Source of the DNA: Rhynchopus sp. YZ270_cl-10
Lineage: Eukaryota > Euglenozoa > Diplonemea > Diplonemida > Diplonemidae
NCBI GenBank assembly: GCA_964035575.1
Contig: OZ037916.1
Location: forward strand, 558,001-622,000
Direction: 5' to 3'
Length of the DNA: 64,000 nucleotides
Part shown: positions 13,459-25,147 of the stretch, piece after piece
Layout of the letters: each line of letters begins with the position of its first letter
How positions within the stretch are numbered: the first letter of the stretch is position 1
Program-made: the position numbers and the translations under genes
Notes under the pieces: generated by a model
The model's database searches: none
Told to the model about the DNA's origin: nothing
What the model saw: only the letters and a program-made list of their open reading frames with translations

Positions 13459-16302
13459 ATGTCCAGAAAACGCGACCATATTGCAGTGTTCGATACCCCC
13501 GACCCTGCTGGAGCTGCTTCTTTGCAGAGTATTTCAAATGTCGCCGCACCAGGTGACACATGCGCCATTGCCGTCCGACGTCTTCCTGCAGGCACCTCCT
13601 TTGTCCTCCCCGAGGACCCTACCCACGTCTACAGCACCACCCATGAGATTCTCGAAGGGCACCGCTTTGCGATCAGCGCTTTGGCAGTGGGTGATAGTCT
13701 CATCTCTTGGGGGCTGCGTTTTGGGGTTGCAGTCAAACCTATTGCCGTAGGTGAATACGTCATGAACAGCCTCATGAGCGACGCACTGCACGGCCGTAGA
13801 GAGGTCACCTGGACACTCCCAAAAGAGCCAAACTTTAAAGACATAAGCTCCGGAGTGGACTCTGCGATAGTCCTGGACGACTCTTTTGCGGCAGGCACCT
13901 CATTAGCAGGGACAGAAACATCGAACCTCTCCTTCATGGGGTATGCAAGAGGGGACGGAAGCGCGGGGACAAGGAATAACGTTATTTTGCTTGGGGTGAC
14001 AGCGCATTCTGCGAGGTTTGCGAGGGCAATGGCAGAGAACCTCGCGAAGGGGTCATTAAGCAAGACAGCCCTCAAAACGGAGTATCCAAACGTAGATGGG
14101 ATCGTGGCTGTGGCGCACAACGAAGGGGGTGCGGACTCAACGCAGAACAATGCTGGCATGGTGACGACGGTCATGACGAATTATATTATGCACCCTAATG
14201 TGGGCGGGGCTGTCGTTCTCTGCTCCCCTCAGGATACGAATGTGACCCGGCAAATGATTGTGGAGGAGCTCAAGACTGTGCACAACGTTGCTCCTGAGGA
14301 GAGATCGAACTTTGAGTTTTTGGAGCTCTCGGATGACTGGAAGCGTGATGTTGATCAGTGCACGACGCTTGCTGAAAATCTTGCGAAACACGCAAACAAA
14401 ACAAAACGTACAGAACAGAATGTGTCCAAACTGCGTATTGCGTTGCAATGTGGAGGATCGGATGCGTTTTCGGGGATTACAGGAAACCCTTTGGTGGGAG
14501 AGGTTGCACAAAACGTCGTTCGGTACGGAGGATCCGCAGTGCTTGCGGAGACTCCTGAATTGGTTGGCGCTGAGTCCTACATTTTGAAAAACTGTGCCAG
14601 CGTTGAGGTCGCGAATGCGTTCCTCGCAACCATCAAAAGCTATATGGAGTACGCAGACCGGCACCGCCAGGACGCCTCTGGAAACCCTTCTGGCGGAAAC
14701 CTCTTCCGTGGACTCTACAACATTGCCCTCAAATCCCTCGGCGCATCCCGCAAAAAACCCGAAAAAACCACCCTCGACGGTGTTCTCGGTTATGGCGAAC
14801 ACTTCCCCACCTCTAAGCCTGGATACTACTTCATGCACTCCCCAGGAAACGACCTCGAGTCCATCGCTGGGCAGGTTGCAACCGGCTGCAACCTTGTCTT
14901 CTTTGTTACCGGAAACGGAGCTATCACAAATTTCCCTTTTGTTCCCACACTAAAGGTTGTCACAACCACCGGACGATTTAACAAACTGGAGCGTGATATG
15001 GACGTTAACGCTGGAGTGCTAAACGAAGGTATCACAATGGAGGAAGCAAGCCGCAATATGTTGGAGCTGTCTCTCAAAGTGTGTAGTGGTGTGTTGAGTA
15101 AAGGGGAGGCTGCGGGGCATTCACAGATCTCCCTTTGGAGGAATTATGCGAGCAAGAAGGGGAGCTGTCTTGAGGATTTGGAAAGCGCAGAAGGCGAGCG
15201 GTTTGTCCATCAGACGCCCATTGGAGGTGGTGCGTTGGATGTTTGTTTGAATAGAGTGCGTTCTGTGGCGGATCCTGCGTCTTTGGCGTGGGTGGCCTCC
15301 GGGGGAAGTACTGCTGGGGTGAAGCACTTCAACCTTGTCCTACCAACCTCGATTTGTTCGTCGCAGATTGCACGGCTTGCGGCAGCGCGGCTCACTTCGG
15401 CTCACCCCGACACACAGTATTGCAGCATCCCGCATACAGAGGGTTGTGGCGGAGGGGGTGGTGCGGCGCTGGACAATATCATCACCAGAGTGCTCGCAGG
15501 GCATCTTTTTCATAGTCTAGTGCGCTCTGCGTTTATCTTAGAGCATGGCTGTGAAAAAACCCATAACGACTGGTTTTTAACCCAAATTGGAGAAGAAAAA
15601 CAGCCGAATTATGGTTGGGGATCGGTCCAAGGTGACGGAGGGATTGAAAGCGTGATGGACAAAGTGGCGGGGTATTTTGAAGGGATCAAAACAGAGTTGG
15701 AGCCTGCGGTGGGGGCGGCACCGACGGGGTTGATCCTTGCGGTGATGTGCAGGGAGAAGAAGCTGTCGGAGCGTGACGCCAATGTGTTGGCCCAGCTGGT
15801 CATTACTGTGGTGGCGAATGGGGGTTCGGTGATTCTGCCGAGAACGCATCTGAGCTGTGGTGGGGTGCTGCGCAGTCATGCCTTCGTATCTCAGGTGTTG
15901 CGTGATGACATGCCAGGCGATGACATTTCCCCTACTCTATCCTTCGCAGAAAGACCGAAGACGCCAGGTCTTCACGTCATGGACGGACAACACGTAATGT
16001 CGTGCAAAGAGATCATGACCGGCCTCGCTGCCGCAGGTGCAACAGGAATGATCTGGTGGATCGGAGAAGGTACATCACTCCAAGCAGGCCACCCCTTCGT
16101 TCCTACCCTCCACGTCACCACTGCTCCCAAGGCGCAACGCAACGCAGATACATTCCTTCAGGACGAAGATGATATGGTTTCAGTCGCGCAAATTCTCTCC
16201 ACCCTCCATTCTGCGCTAGAACTCGGTTTTGATACGAAATGCAAAGAGACAGGGTCAATCGACTTCTCAATCCCGAGAGGGATGACATCGATTTCTCTGT
16301 AA
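13459..16302 (+). CDS. UxaA-family dehydratase (altronate/galactarate dehydratase-like), double-length
   Basis: A single-exon frame of 947 residues; the ATG follows an A-rich leader. Residues ~30-100 form a SAF-type N-terminal module (AVRRLPAGTSF, then EGHRFAISAL and SWGLRFGVA). The UxaA catalytic module begins at GYARGDGSAGTRNNV. Bacterial UxaA is about 500 residues. Here the C-terminal module appears twice: first half HNEGGAD (~218) and NFPFVPTLKV (~493); second half PHTEGCGGGGG (~658) and GHPFVPTLHV (~880). The first half lacks the cysteine of HTEGCG and the second keeps it, so the first may be structural or altered in function. Expected chemistry is dehydration of a sugar acid to a 2-keto-3-deoxy acid; the substrate is not deducible. 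No intron is needed. Confidence 0.8.
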   Translation: MSRKRDHIAVFDTPDPAGAASLQSISNVAAPGDTCAIAVRRLPAGTSFVLPEDPTHVYSTTHEILEGHRFAISALAVGDSLISWGLRFGVAVKPIAVGEYVMNSLMSDALHGRREVTWTLPKEPNFKDISSGVDSAIVLDDSFAAGTSLAGTETSNLSFMGYARGDGSAGTRNNVILLGVTAHSARFARAMAENLAKGSLSKTALKTEYPNVDGIVAVAHNEGGADSTQNNAGMVTTVMTNYIMHPNVGGAVVLCSPQDTNVTRQMIVEELKTVHNVAPEERSNFEFLELSDDWKRDVDQCTTLAENLAKHANKTKRTEQNVSKLRIALQCGGSDAFSGITGNPLVGEVAQNVVRYGGSAVLAETPELVGAESYILKNCASVEVANAFLATIKSYMEYADRHRQDASGNPSGGNLFRGLYNIALKSLGASRKKPEKTTLDGVLGYGEHFPTSKPGYYFMHSPGNDLESIAGQVATGCNLVFFVTGNGAITNFPFVPTLKVVTTTGRFNKLERDMDVNAGVLNEGITMEEASRNMLELSLKVCSGVLSKGEAAGHSQISLWRNYASKKGSCLEDLESAEGERFVHQTPIGGGALDVCLNRVRSVADPASLAWVASGGSTAGVKHFNLVLPTSICSSQIARLAAARLTSAHPDTQYCSIPHTEGCGGGGGAALDNIITRVLAGHLFHSLVRSAFILEHGCEKTHNDWFLTQIGEEKQPNYGWGSVQGDGGIESVMDKVAGYFEGIKTELEPAVGAAPTGLILAVMCREKKLSERDANVLAQLVITVVANGGSVILPRTHLSCGGVLRSHAFVSQVLRDDMPGDDISPTLSFAERPKTPGLHVMDGQHVMSCKEIMTGLAAAGATGMIWWIGEGTSLQAGHPFVPTLHVTTAPKAQRNADTFLQDEDDMVSVAQILSTLHSALELGFDTKCKETGSIDFSIPRGMTSISL

Positions 16303-18180
16303 GGGAGAACCGTGAATTAAAGGGAGGATCCAATTAGTTTGCATGAATACTTTCGAGAAAGAATAGAAGAAAATCAGAAGGGGTTGGAGGGGGGAGGAGA
16401 GAGAGAGAGAGAGGGCTTCGGATGGTAGACGTGGAGGCATTTTTTTTTTTTTTTTGGTAGAATAGTTAGTATATGAAACAATTTTTGGTCATGTACTAAG
16501 GTAACACTGTCATGAGAGGGCTGTTGTATTTCAAGTCAACCCTTTTTTTTTTTTTGCCATTTTTTTTTTTTTTCAAATTTTCTAAGGGAGAGACAGTACA
16601 AACAGTTTCATATAGCAAATCTGCTACATCGCCACCCTTCCCTGTATGTGCCATTCAAGTTTTCTTGATTTATTTATTTATTGTATTTCTATATTAGTTG
16701 ACCCCCTTTTGGTGTTGAAGATGTTTTGTGTCGCTTCATTTTGTCGGTTTTTTTTTGATGCTCAAGCTAGGCGTATCTTACCGATTGTTCCTCTCATTTC
16801 CTTTGCCAGTGTCTGTCGTTCTGGATGTGTTTGCACTAATCCATCTTCCCTTTTATTTAAGGTGACTAAGCACAGAGAGGCTTAGGTTCATCTCATTCAA
16901 GCTTTTTCATTATTTTTTTGTACAACCACCTAGGGTCTTCTACAAGGTAGTGCAAGACCCCTCCCCGCCCTCTTTGAGTGTCCTGAACTACGTTTCTCGT
17001 GTTGTTTTTACGTAGCGGGGTTTCTGCACTGCCACTTTCGACAGTAGGGTATTGGGAACAATTTCCGTTTTTTCTTTCTTTTTCGGTTCTCTTTTTCTAC
17101 TTCTACGTACTGCACACTTCTCCCTCCCCGCTAGGGGGGTTTTTTTCAACATTTTTTGCGACCCAAAAGTAACAAATAATATTGGAGATATCAACAACGA
17201 TTCTCCCCTCGTTTTTTGGTGTTGATTAAATGTTCGAATTGAGTTGACTGTGTGGTGAATATGGCTGCCTTTTCTGGGTGCTGAGGTAGGTTGTGAGGTT
17301 TTTTGCGCCCTTTTTTGTGTGTGTTTTCTCTCTTTTTTACTCGTCAGTATTTGTGTAGCAACTCCCCTACGGCGGTCGAGACGCTGTTCTGCACCAAAAC
17401 AAAACGTTACTTTCATGTGCCCTTTTCCCCACACCCCCAGACTTCCCCCACGTGTCTGCATTCTAAGCGTCGACACGTTTTGTTTCCCCAAAAAATTCCT
17501 CATCACCAAAAAAGAAATATTTTTTGTTATGTGTCCGGTGCCAACCACGTTCCTCGTGTGAGTGTTTTTTTTGTGTGCATGAGAGGCACGTTCATTGAGG
17601 TGTCTCCTTGTAGGTTTATTTTTTTTGAAATCCTGAAAACAGTCAGATGCCTAAACACAGGGTCTTCGGTTCATCTGATTTTGTATTTTTTTTAAAATCC
17701 CGATTGGCATTCTACAGGAGATGCATCGAAGTGCATACTTATTACGTGAACCTGGTTCATAATGCAAAGGCTATGCGTGCTCTAGGTTACCGCCTTCCCC
17801 TCGGAAGAGGTGCTTAGAAAGAGATTGTCGATCCAAAAAAAAAAAAAAAAACAACAAAACGATGTGATTTTGCTCATTGTGCGATCGGCGTAGCATATGT
17901 GCATCTATTCCGCATCCCTTGGTTATCCACTTCGAAGCGCTTCTGTTTAAAGGCTAATCACGCGAGTTTTTCACTCATCTTACGCATTTCTGAGATGTGT
18001 AATGCGCATGAGAGGTACATTCATTCAAGATTTATTTTTCCCTTTTTTTCATCTGCAGAGACGTTTTTTTTCACTATCGACTTCACTTTTTATCCTCCAT
18101 ACCCAATAACGCCCCTCTGAACGAAACCACCTTCAGGAAGAAAAAAAAAATTGGACCACTTCACGAATCTTTACTATCTT
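16303..18180. other. T-rich spacer
   Basis: No gene is supported. It includes a short GA run (16393-16415), a copy of the TATTTCAAGTCAAC block (about 16487-16545) and a hairpin-like block CAGATGCCTAAACAC...TTCATCTGA near 17640. A weakly similar block with TTCATCT lies near 16860. Confidence 0.5.
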
Positions 18181-18198
18181 AAAAATTTTCCTCTCTTC

Positions 18199-18235
<37 letters not shown>

Positions 18236-18238
<3 letters not shown>

Positions 18239-18598
18239 ACACGCTTTAGCGGAGCAGCTTCGCTGCGTGTTGGGAGATCTTTGATAGAGACTACCGTCCT
18301 TTTGATTTGACATGGCACGCACACTGCTATTTGGCAGAATATTTATTTGATTTTCCTCAGGCTTTGTCCTGGTTGGCCGGGGTCCGTTTATGTTTCAGTC
18401 TCTACCCTCACCAAATCACCACACCATCTTCATCAGATTTTTTGTTGGAATTTGTTTTGGGTTGTTTCGGCTTCCACATTCGCCCCCCTCATCGTAGCGC
18501 CTATTTCGAGATAAAAGTATCCCCCTTCCCTCCTCTCCGTTTTCATCATTGCTGTTCGCCCTTCGCGGGTCTTTTAGGTACTCTCTATCTATCTCAGA

Positions 18599-18656
<58 letters not shown>

Positions 18657-19016
18657 ACACGCTTTAGCGGAGCAGCTTCGCTGCGTGTTGGGAGATCTTT
18701 GATAGAGACTACCGTCCTTTTGATTTGACATGGCACGCACACTGCTATTTGGCAGAATATTTATTTGATTTTCCTCAGGCTTTGTCCTGGTTGGCCGGGG
18801 TCCGTTTATGTTTCAGTCTCTACCCTCACCAAATCACCACACCATCTTCATCAGATTTTTTGTTGGAATTTGTTTTGGGTTGTTTCGGCTTCCACATTCG
18901 CCCCCCTCATCGTAGCGCCTATTTCGAGATAAAAGTATCCCCCTTCCCTCCTCTCCGTTTTCATCATTGCTGTTCGCCCTTCGCGGGTCTTTTAGGTACT
19001 CTCTATCTATCTCAGA

Positions 19017-19054
<38 letters not shown>

Positions 19055-19414
19055 ACACGCTTTAGCGGAGCAGCTTCGCTGCGTGTTGGGAGATCTTTGA
19101 TAGAGACTACCGTCCTTTTGATTTGACATGGCACGCACACTGCTATTTGGCAGAATATTTATTTGATTTTCCTCAGGCTTTGTCCTGGTTGGCCGGGGTC
19201 CGTTTATGGTTCAGTCTCTACCCTCACCAAATCACCACACCATCTTCATCAGATTTTTTGTTGGAATTTGTTTTGGGTTGTTTCGGCTTCCACATTCGCC
19301 CCCCTCATCGTAGCGCCTATTTCGAGATAAAAGTATCCCCCTTCCCTCCTCTCCGTTTTCATCATTGCTGTTCGCCCTTCGCGGGTCTTTTAGGTACTCT
19401 CTATCTATCTCAGA

Positions 19415-19464
<50 letters not shown>

Positions 19465-19722
19465 ACACGCTTTAGCGGAGCAGCTTCGCTGCGTGTTGGG
19501 AGATCTTTGATAGAGACTACCGTCCTTTTGATTTGACATGGCACGCACACTGCTATTTGGCAGAATATTTATTTGATTTTCCTCAGGCTTTGTCCTGGTT
19601 GGCCGGGGTCCGTTTATGTTTCAGTCTCTACCCTCACCAAATCACCACACCATCTTCAACCAACGATTTCTAAAGCTACAGTTTCTGTACTTCATTGATT
19701 TTTTGTTGGAATTTGTTTTGGG
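18236..19722 (+). repeat. Tandem array of ~400-bp retroelement terminal-type repeats
   Basis: The unit starts GAAACACGCTTTAGCGG at 18236, 18654, 19052 and 19462 and ends in a TC microsatellite of variable length, so periods are 418, 398 and 410 bp. Apart from the microsatellite the units are almost identical. The fourth unit runs into the 5' end of retroelement copy 1. Such repeats are the split/direct terminal repeats of tyrosine-recombinase retroelements. Confidence 0.85.
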
Positions 19723-19903
19723 TTGTTTCGGCTTCCACATTCGCCCCCCTCATCTTTTTGTTCCCCCACACACGATTCTTCGCTTCGCATCCATCTTCTC
19801 GTCCCCTTCCAAGCCACCTAGACGCCTCGGTAGTGTGCAGCCTGCTGGGACATATACACCACCTTCGACTCCGCCTTCTCCACCCAGTGCACCCCTCGAC
19901 GCT

Positions 19904-21157
19904 ATGGCCACAGCACACATCACCGATTGTGCTACGCTGTTGGCGGCGTTCGAGGCGCAGACGACGAGCCAGCACGACTGGTCGCCTCCGGATGCGGCCC
20001 TGCGTGCGCTGGGCGTGGAAGAGGGCTCCCCTGCGCTGGTGGGACGCAAGATCCAGTTCGCGGATCTGGCGCGGACGATGCGGGCCCTGGATAAGGAAGT
20101 CGCCCGCCACACCGGCGTCCAGGGGCCAGGGCAGGTGACGCGGTTGGCGATTGTGTCCGCCATCCTCGTCCTCCTCAAGGCGGAGGTGACGGAGGCGAAC
20201 AGCGCGATGTTCTCAGAGGGCCAGCGCATGTCCCTCACGCGCCTGGTCGGCACCCTCACGGTGCTGTCCACGGTGCTGGGGGACCCCGAGACCCGGTCCC
20301 GCCTCAGCGGATCCCGCCCCCCCGCCACCACCGCCGAGACGCCGGTTTTGCCTCAACGTGAGGACAGCCCGGAGGCGTCCATCCCGCGCGAGCAGCAGCC
20401 GCAGCAGCCGCAGCAGACGCAGCCGGCGGCGGACAACGCGCGGATCGCGCAGCTGGAGGCTGCGATGATGGAGTTGGCGGCAGCGAAGCGGGAGGGGGAC
20501 GCGCGGCACGAGCTCCTGTGCCAGCAGCTCAACGCGGTCAGGGACGGTGGTGCGCCTCCTCCGGCAGCTGCAGCATCGGACTTCCTGGCGCAGTTACGGG
20601 CGGCGATCGGCACCGGGGCAGCGGCGCCTATGCAGGTGGAACAGCCGGTTATGGGGACGGACGTGGACGTGGTGGCACGCAACCCGAGACACTGGGTGGA
20701 TTTTTGCGCCGACGCCGACCACTGCGCCGACGCTCTGGTGCAGGCCCTGAAGAGGCGCCTGCCTACCGAGGCCGGCGACGCGCAGGACGGGGCCCGCTTC
20801 GCCGTTGATGTGGTGGGTCTGTTGCTGCAGCAAGCTCCCTTGGAGGCGGTGCTGAGAAAGCTCGATGACAGTATCTCCTTCTGGCAGTTGAGGGCGAGTT
20901 GTGGGAGGTCGGGTGCGGTCGCCTTCCGCGACAAGGTCTGGACGGCGGATGTCGTGCCGAAGGACCGGCAGGCGGCGGTGGCGGCGGCGCACGCAGCAGG
21001 GCGTGGTGCGAAGTCCGGGCACGGGGGTGGCCGGGCCGGGCAGGCGTACGGGGGTGGCAACGGGGGGGGCCAGGCCGCGCAGCCGTACGCGCCGGGAAAC
21101 GGTGGTGGCAGAGGCCGAGGCGGGGGAGGGCATTGGCGCGGTGGTCAACGCAGGTGA
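19904..21157 (+). CDS. Gag-like protein of retroelement copy 1
   Basis: A 417-residue frame from the first good ATG. The N-terminal half is alpha-helical in character and the middle is Gln/Pro-rich. The C-terminus is a Gly/Arg-rich tail of the kind that binds nucleic acid. The gag call is by position and composition only. Confidence 0.55.
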   Translation: MATAHITDCATLLAAFEAQTTSQHDWSPPDAALRALGVEEGSPALVGRKIQFADLARTMRALDKEVARHTGVQGPGQVTRLAIVSAILVLLKAEVTEANSAMFSEGQRMSLTRLVGTLTVLSTVLGDPETRSRLSGSRPPATTAETPVLPQREDSPEASIPREQQPQQPQQTQPAADNARIAQLEAAMMELAAAKREGDARHELLCQQLNAVRDGGAPPPAAAASDFLAQLRAAIGTGAAAPMQVEQPVMGTDVDVVARNPRHWVDFCADADHCADALVQALKRRLPTEAGDAQDGARFAVDVVGLLLQQAPLEAVLRKLDDSISFWQLRASCGRSGAVAFRDKVWTADVVPKDRQAAVAAAHAAGRGAKSGHGGGRAGQAYGGGNGGGQAAQPYAPGNGGGRGRGGGGHWRGGQRR

Positions 21158-21295
21158 CGAGAGCAGGCGGCAGCGCGCGTTACGCTCTCCCTCCCACCAC
21201 CCTCCCCCCCCTCTCCCCCCCCTCTTGTTTTTTCTTCCCCCCCCCCCCCACGGCCCTCCCCGCCAAAACACACATCCGCCGAGTTTTCTTCCGAA

Positions 21296-22291
21296 ATGCT
21301 GCTTCAGGCTTTGCGCAAGCCGAAGAAGGGTCTCGGGGTGGCGAGGAGGAAGGAGGTGGACGACTGCGTGTTCCGCCTCCGCGACGGCAAGCAGGCCGCG
21401 CGCGCTTTGGCCCATCTTGTCCCGTGGGACCAAGCGCACACTTTCGACGTGGGGCCCCGAGCAGCAGGCACCCGCGACTGGCTGCTCCGAGCGTTCCGGC
21501 AGTTCGCCGAAGGGGAGACCGAGACCACGCCTCCCGACCAGACGTTGATTCGGTTCGTCTGGGGTCGCCTGCGCGGAGCGTCGTCCCTCTCCGTGGCCGA
21601 CTACTGCGGGCGGCTGCTGAAGGCACTGGCGGCCGAGGGGGAGACGGGATACCGCACGCGCCGGGTGCTGGCGGTGAAGCGCGCGCTGACGCGTTTCGGG
21701 ACGTTGCTGAGGCCGAGTCAGGCGCCGCCGGTAGACGTGGACGCGGTGATGGACGTGGTCGAGGCTTTCGGTCGCGAGGGGGCCGAGCGCGAACGGGCGT
21801 TTGTGGCCTTGGTGTGGATGGCACGGGCGCGTATGGCGGACGCACGATACCTGCTGGTGCGCGACCTGGTGGAGGTGACAGACGAGGGCGCGACGGGGCT
21901 GGAAGTCGCCCTGAAGGAGAAGCAGCAGAAGAGCTGGACACCCGTGGTGTATTTGCCACCCGGGACGCTTACCCAGTACGTGGTGGAATGGGCACGCGCG
22001 CGTCGCTTGGCGGAAGGACAGGACGCGCCGTTGTTTGCAGCGACCGAGACGCAGTACCAGCGCCTCATGCGTCGGGTGGTGGGGGCTCTGCCGGCAGGGT
22101 CCTGGGCGCACTCGCTTCGCAGGGGGTCAGCGCAGGCCCTGCAATCCTGGGGGATGAGCGTGGACGGACTGAGGGACGCGCTGCGCCACGCGTCATCCAG
22201 AACGACGGTGCGTTACCTCATGCGTACGGCGCCCGAGGCTCGCAGGAAGGCACGCTCGACGCTGGACGTCCTGCAGGAGCGGCCGCTGTAG
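21296..22291 (+). CDS. Tyrosine recombinase of retroelement copy 1
   Basis: 331 residues. The C-terminal part has the tyrosine-recombinase signature HSLRRG followed by a helix, RHASSRTT and the likely nucleophile in VRYL. In this class the recombinase integrates a circular DNA copy and replaces the DDE integrase of LTR elements. Confidence 0.8.
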   Translation: MLLQALRKPKKGLGVARRKEVDDCVFRLRDGKQAARALAHLVPWDQAHTFDVGPRAAGTRDWLLRAFRQFAEGETETTPPDQTLIRFVWGRLRGASSLSVADYCGRLLKALAAEGETGYRTRRVLAVKRALTRFGTLLRPSQAPPVDVDAVMDVVEAFGREGAERERAFVALVWMARARMADARYLLVRDLVEVTDEGATGLEVALKEKQQKSWTPVVYLPPGTLTQYVVEWARARRLAEGQDAPLFAATETQYQRLMRRVVGALPAGSWAHSLRRGSAQALQSWGMSVDGLRDALRHASSRTTVRYLMRTAPEARRKARSTLDVLQERPL

Positions 22292-23997
22292 GTTGGTTGT
22301 TCCGGGGGTTGGACGGGTACCCGTTGGGGGAGTATGTGCGTGACGAGGGGGATGACGTGGTGGAGGCGGATGTTGAGACGTCTGCGGCGCCTCCGCATGT
22401 GCTCTTGGATGATGTCGCTGGGGTCTGGGGTGGCCCATCTGGGGTGAAGCGGCAGGTGCTTGACTCATTCCCGGCGGGTCTGATTGATTTGGGGGCGCTC
22501 CGCCGACTGGTACCGGCGAAGGCCAGGTTGTTCGCAATGCTTGACGACATTGCGACTTTCCGTGCGCAGCTGACGGGGTCTGGGGTGTCGATGCCGGGCC
22601 CGCCCTCCAAGCTCCAGGACGGCATGTTGGCGGCGTGCGTGGGTAGTGGGATTTTGCGCACGGAGAAGCGAGCTTTCCCGTCGGTGTGTGGGCTGTCTGT
22701 GTTTCCGCTGGCGAAGACGAACGGCAAGATGCGTCTCATCGTTGACGCACGGCCGTTGAACACGGCGATGCACTCCCCGCCAAAGTTCAGCCTCCCTACA
22801 CCATACGAGCTGTCGGAACTCATCCTACGCGGGGGCGCTACGCATGCAGTCGTGGCGGATTTTAAAGGGTTTTTCTGGCAATTCCCTTTGTCCGCGGAGG
22901 TGGGGCAGTTTTTTGGTGTGCGGCAGGGTGCGCGTCGCATGCAGCTTACCCGCATGGCGATGGGGTGGTCGTGGGCGGCGGTGATTGCGCAGGAGACGTC
23001 GCTGGGGCTTCTCGGGGATATGGCGGGTGTGTGTGCTGCTGCGTGGATAGACGACAACCTCATTTTGGGGAAGTCGGCGGGTGAGGCGTCTGCGCGGCTT
23101 CGGGGGTTCCTGCGCAGAGCGGACGAAGTTGGCGCTGAGGTGAACCGCGAGAAGTCGACGCTCACTCCGGTACAGGTGTGTACCTACGCAGGGATTGAGT
23201 GGGATTTGCGGGGGCGCAGAATGCGGCTGCCGGGGGAGTGGCGTCGGAAGGCCCGTGTCGTGATGGACGTATTGCTGTCGGCGTCGGGTCCCTCGCTGCG
23301 CGAAGTGTGGAAAGGTATCGGGGCCGTCATCTGGGCGACGTATGCGATGGGGGACCGGTTCTGCGGGGTGCCGGACATGTTGGCGTGGATTCGTGCGCGG
23401 GGCGCCGAGGTGTCTGCGGGCGCGATTGACTGGGACGACCAGGTGCAGATCTCTGCGGGCATGCGGACGGACTTGCGTGTGTTTGTGGAGCGGCGATTGG
23501 TGCCGGATGTGTGGCGCGTCCCCAGGTGGAAGCTGTCGCCGGAGGAGGGGTGTGACACGGTGGTGTGGTCGGACGCGTGCCCCGAGGGGTGGGGGTTTAT
23601 TGTGCGGACGCTTGCTGGCGGGCGCGCTTTCAGGAAGTGGGGCACGTGGTCCACGGTCGAGGATATTTTCATTTTGGAGTTGCGGGCGATGGCCTGGGGC
23701 GTGCTGCATGCTGTACGTGGTGGCGCCCGCAGGATTTTGGTGGTGGGGGACAACGCCGCGGTGGTTGCTGTGCTGGAGAAGGGCCACTGTGCAGTCAGGT
23801 TAGGGAACACGGTCTTGGAGCGCCTGTTTCGGGTCACTGACGGGGCGGGTGCGGGCATGTTGTCGCGCTGGATCGCGACGGACCGTATGCCGGCGGACGA
23901 GCTGTCGCGCTGGGGTACCGCTGGGCAGGACTGGGCCGACCCCCCGTCGGACGGCGTGGTGGTCGACGGTGGCGGTTTTATGTGGTCGGACGAGTGA
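22292..23997 (+). CDS. Reverse transcriptase / RNase H of retroelement copy 1
   Basis: The open frame directly follows the recombinase. RT blocks include MRLIVDARPLN, VVADFKGFFWQFPL, MAMGWSWA and AAWIDDN at the catalytic position. RNase H blocks include VWSDACPEGWGF, ILELRAMAWGV and VVGDNAAVVAV. The DIRS-type methyltransferase-like domain was not recognised. The true start is uncertain because the frame is open well upstream. Confidence 0.8.
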
Positions 23998-24282
23998 TGT
24001 CCTTAGATTATTCTTATTTTAGATTGCCTTCTGTTTTTTCTTCCAGCTTTTCATTAAAGCTGTTTCCCTGCCCTGTTTTTTGTCCGCTGTTTTTTTGCAG
24101 TGGCTTTTGGTTTTATTTCTGGATGCCTGCGCCCGCTGAGGCTTGGTGTCGTATCATTGGTTTTTTGTTCACTCCGCCTTTTTTCTGGGCCCTCGGGGGT
24201 CCTGTGTTTTTGTTTGTAGTTGGGATGGATGCTCTCGTGGCCTACGGGTTTAAATATTCTACGTGACGGTGTCAGGAGGTTG

Positions 24283-24786
24283 TTTCGGCTTCCACATTCG
24301 CCCCCCTCATCGTAGCGCCTATTTCGAGATAAAAGTATCCCCCTTCCCTCCTCTCCGTTTTCATCATTGCTGTTCGCCCTTCGCGGGTCTTTTAGGTACT
24401 CTCTATCTATCTCAGATCTCCCTGAAACACGCTTTAGCGGAGCAGCTTCGCTGCGTGTTGGGAGATCTTTGATAGAGACTACCGTCCTTTTGATTTGACA
24501 TGGCACGCACACTGCTATTTGGCAGAATATTTATTTGATTTTCCTCAGGCTTTGTCCTGGTTGGCCGGGGTCCGTTTATGTTTCAGTCTCTACCCTCACC
24601 AAATCACCACACCATCTTCATCAGATTTTTTGTTGGAATTTGTTTTGGGTTGTTTCGGCTTCCACATTCGCCCCCCTCATCGTAGCGCCTATTTCGAGAT
24701 AAAAGTATCCCCCTTCCCTCCTCTCCGTTTTCATCATTGCTGTTCGCCCTTCGCGGGTCTTTTAGGTACTCTCTATCTATCTCAGA

Positions 24787-24868
<82 letters not shown>

Positions 24869-25147
24869 ACACGCTTTAGCGGAGCAGCTTCGCTGCGTGT
24901 TGGGAGATCTTTGATAGAGACTACCGTCCTTTTGATTTGACATGGCACGCACACTGCTATTTGGCAGAATATTTATTTGATTTTCCTCAGGCTTTGTCCT
25001 GGTTGGCCGGGGTCCGTTTATGTTTCAGTCTCTACCCTCACCAAATCACCACACCATCTTCATCAGATTTTTTGTTGGAATTTGTTTTGGGTTGTTTCGG
25101 CTTCCACATTCGCCCCCCTCATCGTAGCGCCTATTTCGAGATAAAAG
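24283..25147 (+). repeat. Terminal-type repeats between the two retroelement copies
   Basis: The end of copy 1 joins a partial unit (from GTTGTTTCGGCTTCC). Then comes a full unit from about 24424 with a long TC run (24790-24865), then a third unit that leads into copy 2. The unit touching the element end carries no TC expansion. Confidence 0.85.

Larger units (their letters stand above)
19722..24283 (+). mobile_element. Tyrosine-recombinase retroelement (DIRS/VIPER-like), copy 1
   Basis: GC-rich element between repeat arrays. Parts in order: gag-like protein with a glycine-rich tail, tyrosine recombinase, then reverse transcriptase with RNase H. The two enzyme frames overlap or abut in different frames, as in VIPER and DIRS relatives, which are known to use overlapping frames. 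The order gag-YR-RT/RH is VIPER-like rather than the usual DIRS order. It looks whole, with terminal repeats on both sides, and is nearly identical to copy 2, so it is young. Confidence 0.8.

Noticed and set aside
20594-22111. Long minus-strand frames across the retroelement (505, 320 and 315 residues and their copies)
   Set aside because: Arg/Pro/His-rich shadows of GC-rich coding DNA. No conserved domain, although some relatives do place the recombinase on the opposite strand, so I looked for one.
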